From Bacillota bacterium (GTDB lineage Bacteria; Bacillota; Clostridia; Christensenellales; CAG-138), in contig JAEZIE010000302.1 of the NCBI GenBank assembly GCA_023416175.1, positions 1-5,394 of the forward strand: DNA of 5,394 nucleotides. The letters run 5' to 3'. Position numbers and translations under genes: made by a program. Positions 4,302 to 5,394 of this stretch are shown here, piece after piece (position 1 is the first letter of the stretch; each line of letters starts with the position of its first letter). The notes below the pieces were generated by a model. It was not told where the DNA came from, made no database searches, and was given only the letters and a program-made list of their open reading frames with translations.

Positions 4302-5159
4302 TTGTATCATAATTTCTCCGTTGAAGAGTTGCGCTCTTATTGCCGTGCAAACATTGAATCACTTGAAATGTGGGCAAGACATTTAATTCATCAAAAGATG
4401 TCAGAGAAATATGGTGAGAACTATGTTGAATTCCAGAATCAAGATGGAACTTTTTTGATAAAGAAAGAACTTCGAAATCATGTGAACCAGATGATAGCAA
4501 AAGAACCGCAACGCTTTAAACGTCAAGTAGATGCACTATTTCTAGAAAATATAATCTTCTTCCTATGTAATCAGAATTGGTATAGAGACTTATTTAAAGA
4601 AGCTTTAGACTATATTTATCCGCAAGGATGCGCTGAAGTTAGGGAATTCTTGTCGCGCCTGCTCCCAATCAGAAATGCATTATCACATGCAAACCCAATT
4701 TCAATTCACCAAGCACAGCAGGCCATCTGTTACTCACAGGACTTTATAGAAGGCTTAAAAAAATATTATAGAGATAAGGGGGTCGAGAAAATGTGGAATG
4801 TTCCTAGGATTATTCGCTTTAGCGATTCTCTTGGAAATAGTGTTGAAAATCCAATAGATATCCTCGGTGGTACTATCAACAGAGTTTCGACAGCATTATA
4901 TTGTGGAGACACATATTCTATCACTGTCGAGATCGATCCTTCATTTGAAAGAGATTCTTATAAAATTATTTGGTTAAACGAGATGGCAAAAATTAAAAGA
5001 TTTCAAAATTCTGAAACGTTTAGCATTACGTTTGGCCCTCAAGATATTGCTGAAACCCATCTTATAGAATGCCAAATCATTTCCAATAAAGAATGGCATA
5101 AGTACACCTATTATGATTGTAGGGTTTGCTGGCATCTCACCGTGTTGCCCCCAATCTAA
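4302..5159 (+). CDS. HEPN-domain protein (putative RNase) with beta-rich C-terminal domain
   Basis: This is a 285-residue protein with a TTG start at 4302. AGGAGG lies at 4286-4291 and an in-frame TGA at 4284 excludes a longer product. Residues about 5-158 are helical and resemble Swt1-type or related HEPN domains: NIESLEMWARHLIHQKM near the N-terminus, and EFLSRLLPIRNALSHANPIS carrying R124-N125-x3-H129, the HEPN R-x4-6-H ribonuclease motif with the typical polar residue after Arg. From about 165 to the end the sequence turns to alternating hydrophobic/polar beta strands (ITVEIDPSF, FSITFGPQDI, CRVCWHLTVLPP), suggesting an Ig-like or other beta-sandwich domain that may sense or bind a partner. 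HEPN RNases are toxins or effectors in toxin-antitoxin, CRISPR and abortive-infection systems, and usually act as dimers. Pairing with the preceding TIR-like gene suggests a two-gene system. An internal ATG (residue 23) is a less likely start. Confidence 0.75.
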   Translation: MYHNFSVEELRSYCRANIESLEMWARHLIHQKMSEKYGENYVEFQNQDGTFLIKKELRNHVNQMIAKEPQRFKRQVDALFLENIIFFLCNQNWYRDLFKEALDYIYPQGCAEVREFLSRLLPIRNALSHANPISIHQAQQAICYSQDFIEGLKKYYRDKGVEKMWNVPRIIRFSDSLGNSVENPIDILGGTINRVSTALYCGDTYSITVEIDPSFERDSYKIIWLNEMAKIKRFQNSETFSITFGPQDIAETHLIECQIISNKEWHKYTYYDCRVCWHLTVLPPI

Positions 5160-5231
5160 AAAATTAACTACAAAGCTACCCAAAGAGTTTTATAGTTATG
5201 AATGTCGAGAAAGGCCTGCACCCGCGCCTGC

Positions 5232-5351
5232 TTATGAGTGCGGTTCTAAAATACTATTCCTAGGATTACCGCTTTCTGCGCTTTTCTCTCTATCGCTCCC
5301 TGCTCCAACAAATAAACGCCCGCAACCACACTCGCATCCCGCAATTGTCAT
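5232..5351 (-). CDS. Possible small Cys-rich protein (39 residues)
   Basis: On the minus strand an ATG (5351-5349) is preceded by GGAGGGG about 7 bases upstream and runs 39 codons to TAA. The N-terminus MTIAGCECGCGRLFVGAG has three Cys in a C-x-C-x-C pattern; the remainder is polar. No family is recognised. The ribosome binding site and motif favour a gene; the length and the single reading frame leave chance possible. Its promoter region is cut by the window end. Confidence 0.35.
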   Translation of the reverse strand: MTIAGCECGCGRLFVGAGSDREKSAESGNPRNSILEPHS

Positions 5352-5394
5352 GGACTTTCCCCTCCTATCTGTGTATGATAGTTCCATTAAGCCA

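Noticed and set aside
5166..5197. Terminator after the HEPN gene (AACTA ... TAGTT)
   Set aside because: The stem is only a few interrupted A/T pairs with a large loop and no T-run.
2749..5394. AT-rich segment as a precisely bounded tRNA-integrated island
   Set aside because: The 17-bp tRNA-end repeat occurs only on the left. No matching right copy and no integrase are in the window, so exact borders cannot be claimed.
1..5394. CRISPR array or insertion sequence
   Set aside because: No set of regularly spaced repeats and no transposase-like reading frame is present on either strand.

Overview
The window looks like chromosomal DNA from a spore-forming member of the Clostridia (Firmicutes). 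The strongest taxonomic marker is a complete SpoIID-type sporulation gene with a sigma-E-like promoter. The left part (1 to about 3000) is GC-rich. From about 3006 to 5210 composition and codon use turn clearly AT-rich, then become mixed again to the window end. I cannot name the genus.

Layout. On the minus strand, a gene for a sigma-70 region-2-like protein with a C-terminal membrane anchor (633-1190) is followed 21 bases later by a TetR/AcrR-family repressor (1-611, cut by the window edge). Both have good ribosome binding sites and probably form one operon. Diverging from them on the plus strand is spoIID (1480-2478), the engulfment peptidoglycan hydrolase. The 289-base divergent region (1191-1479) holds a candidate sigma-A promoter for the minus operon and a candidate sigma-E promoter for spoIID. 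Next comes a strong promoter (2529-2556), a 28-nt tRNA 3'-end fragment in antisense (2572-2599), an intact tRNA-Leu(UAA) with encoded CCA (2619-2701), and a long terminator hairpin that starts inside the CCA. About 190 bases past the tRNA 3' end its last 17 bases before CC are repeated exactly (2873-2889). That repeat forms one side of a roughly 140-base multi-branched inverted-repeat element.

The AT-rich segment carries a strong promoter (3061-3088) and two co-directional genes 65 bases apart. The first (3124-4236) joins an N-terminal winged-helix-like domain to a C-terminal TIR-like/nucleoside-2-deoxyribosyltransferase-like domain with a conserved NPN-V-(L/F)-E-L-G motif. The second (4302-5159) has an N-terminal HEPN-type helical domain with an intact RN-x3-H ribonuclease motif and a beta-rich C-terminal domain. 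A base- or NAD-cleaving fold paired with a HEPN RNase, on foreign-looking DNA behind a tRNA gene, is the kind of arrangement seen in anti-phage or abortive-infection modules. I regard it as the best candidate for an undescribed system here. Function is inferred from motifs and context only.

The last 235 bases contain only a possible 39-residue Cys-rich minus-strand ORF with a good ribosome binding site.
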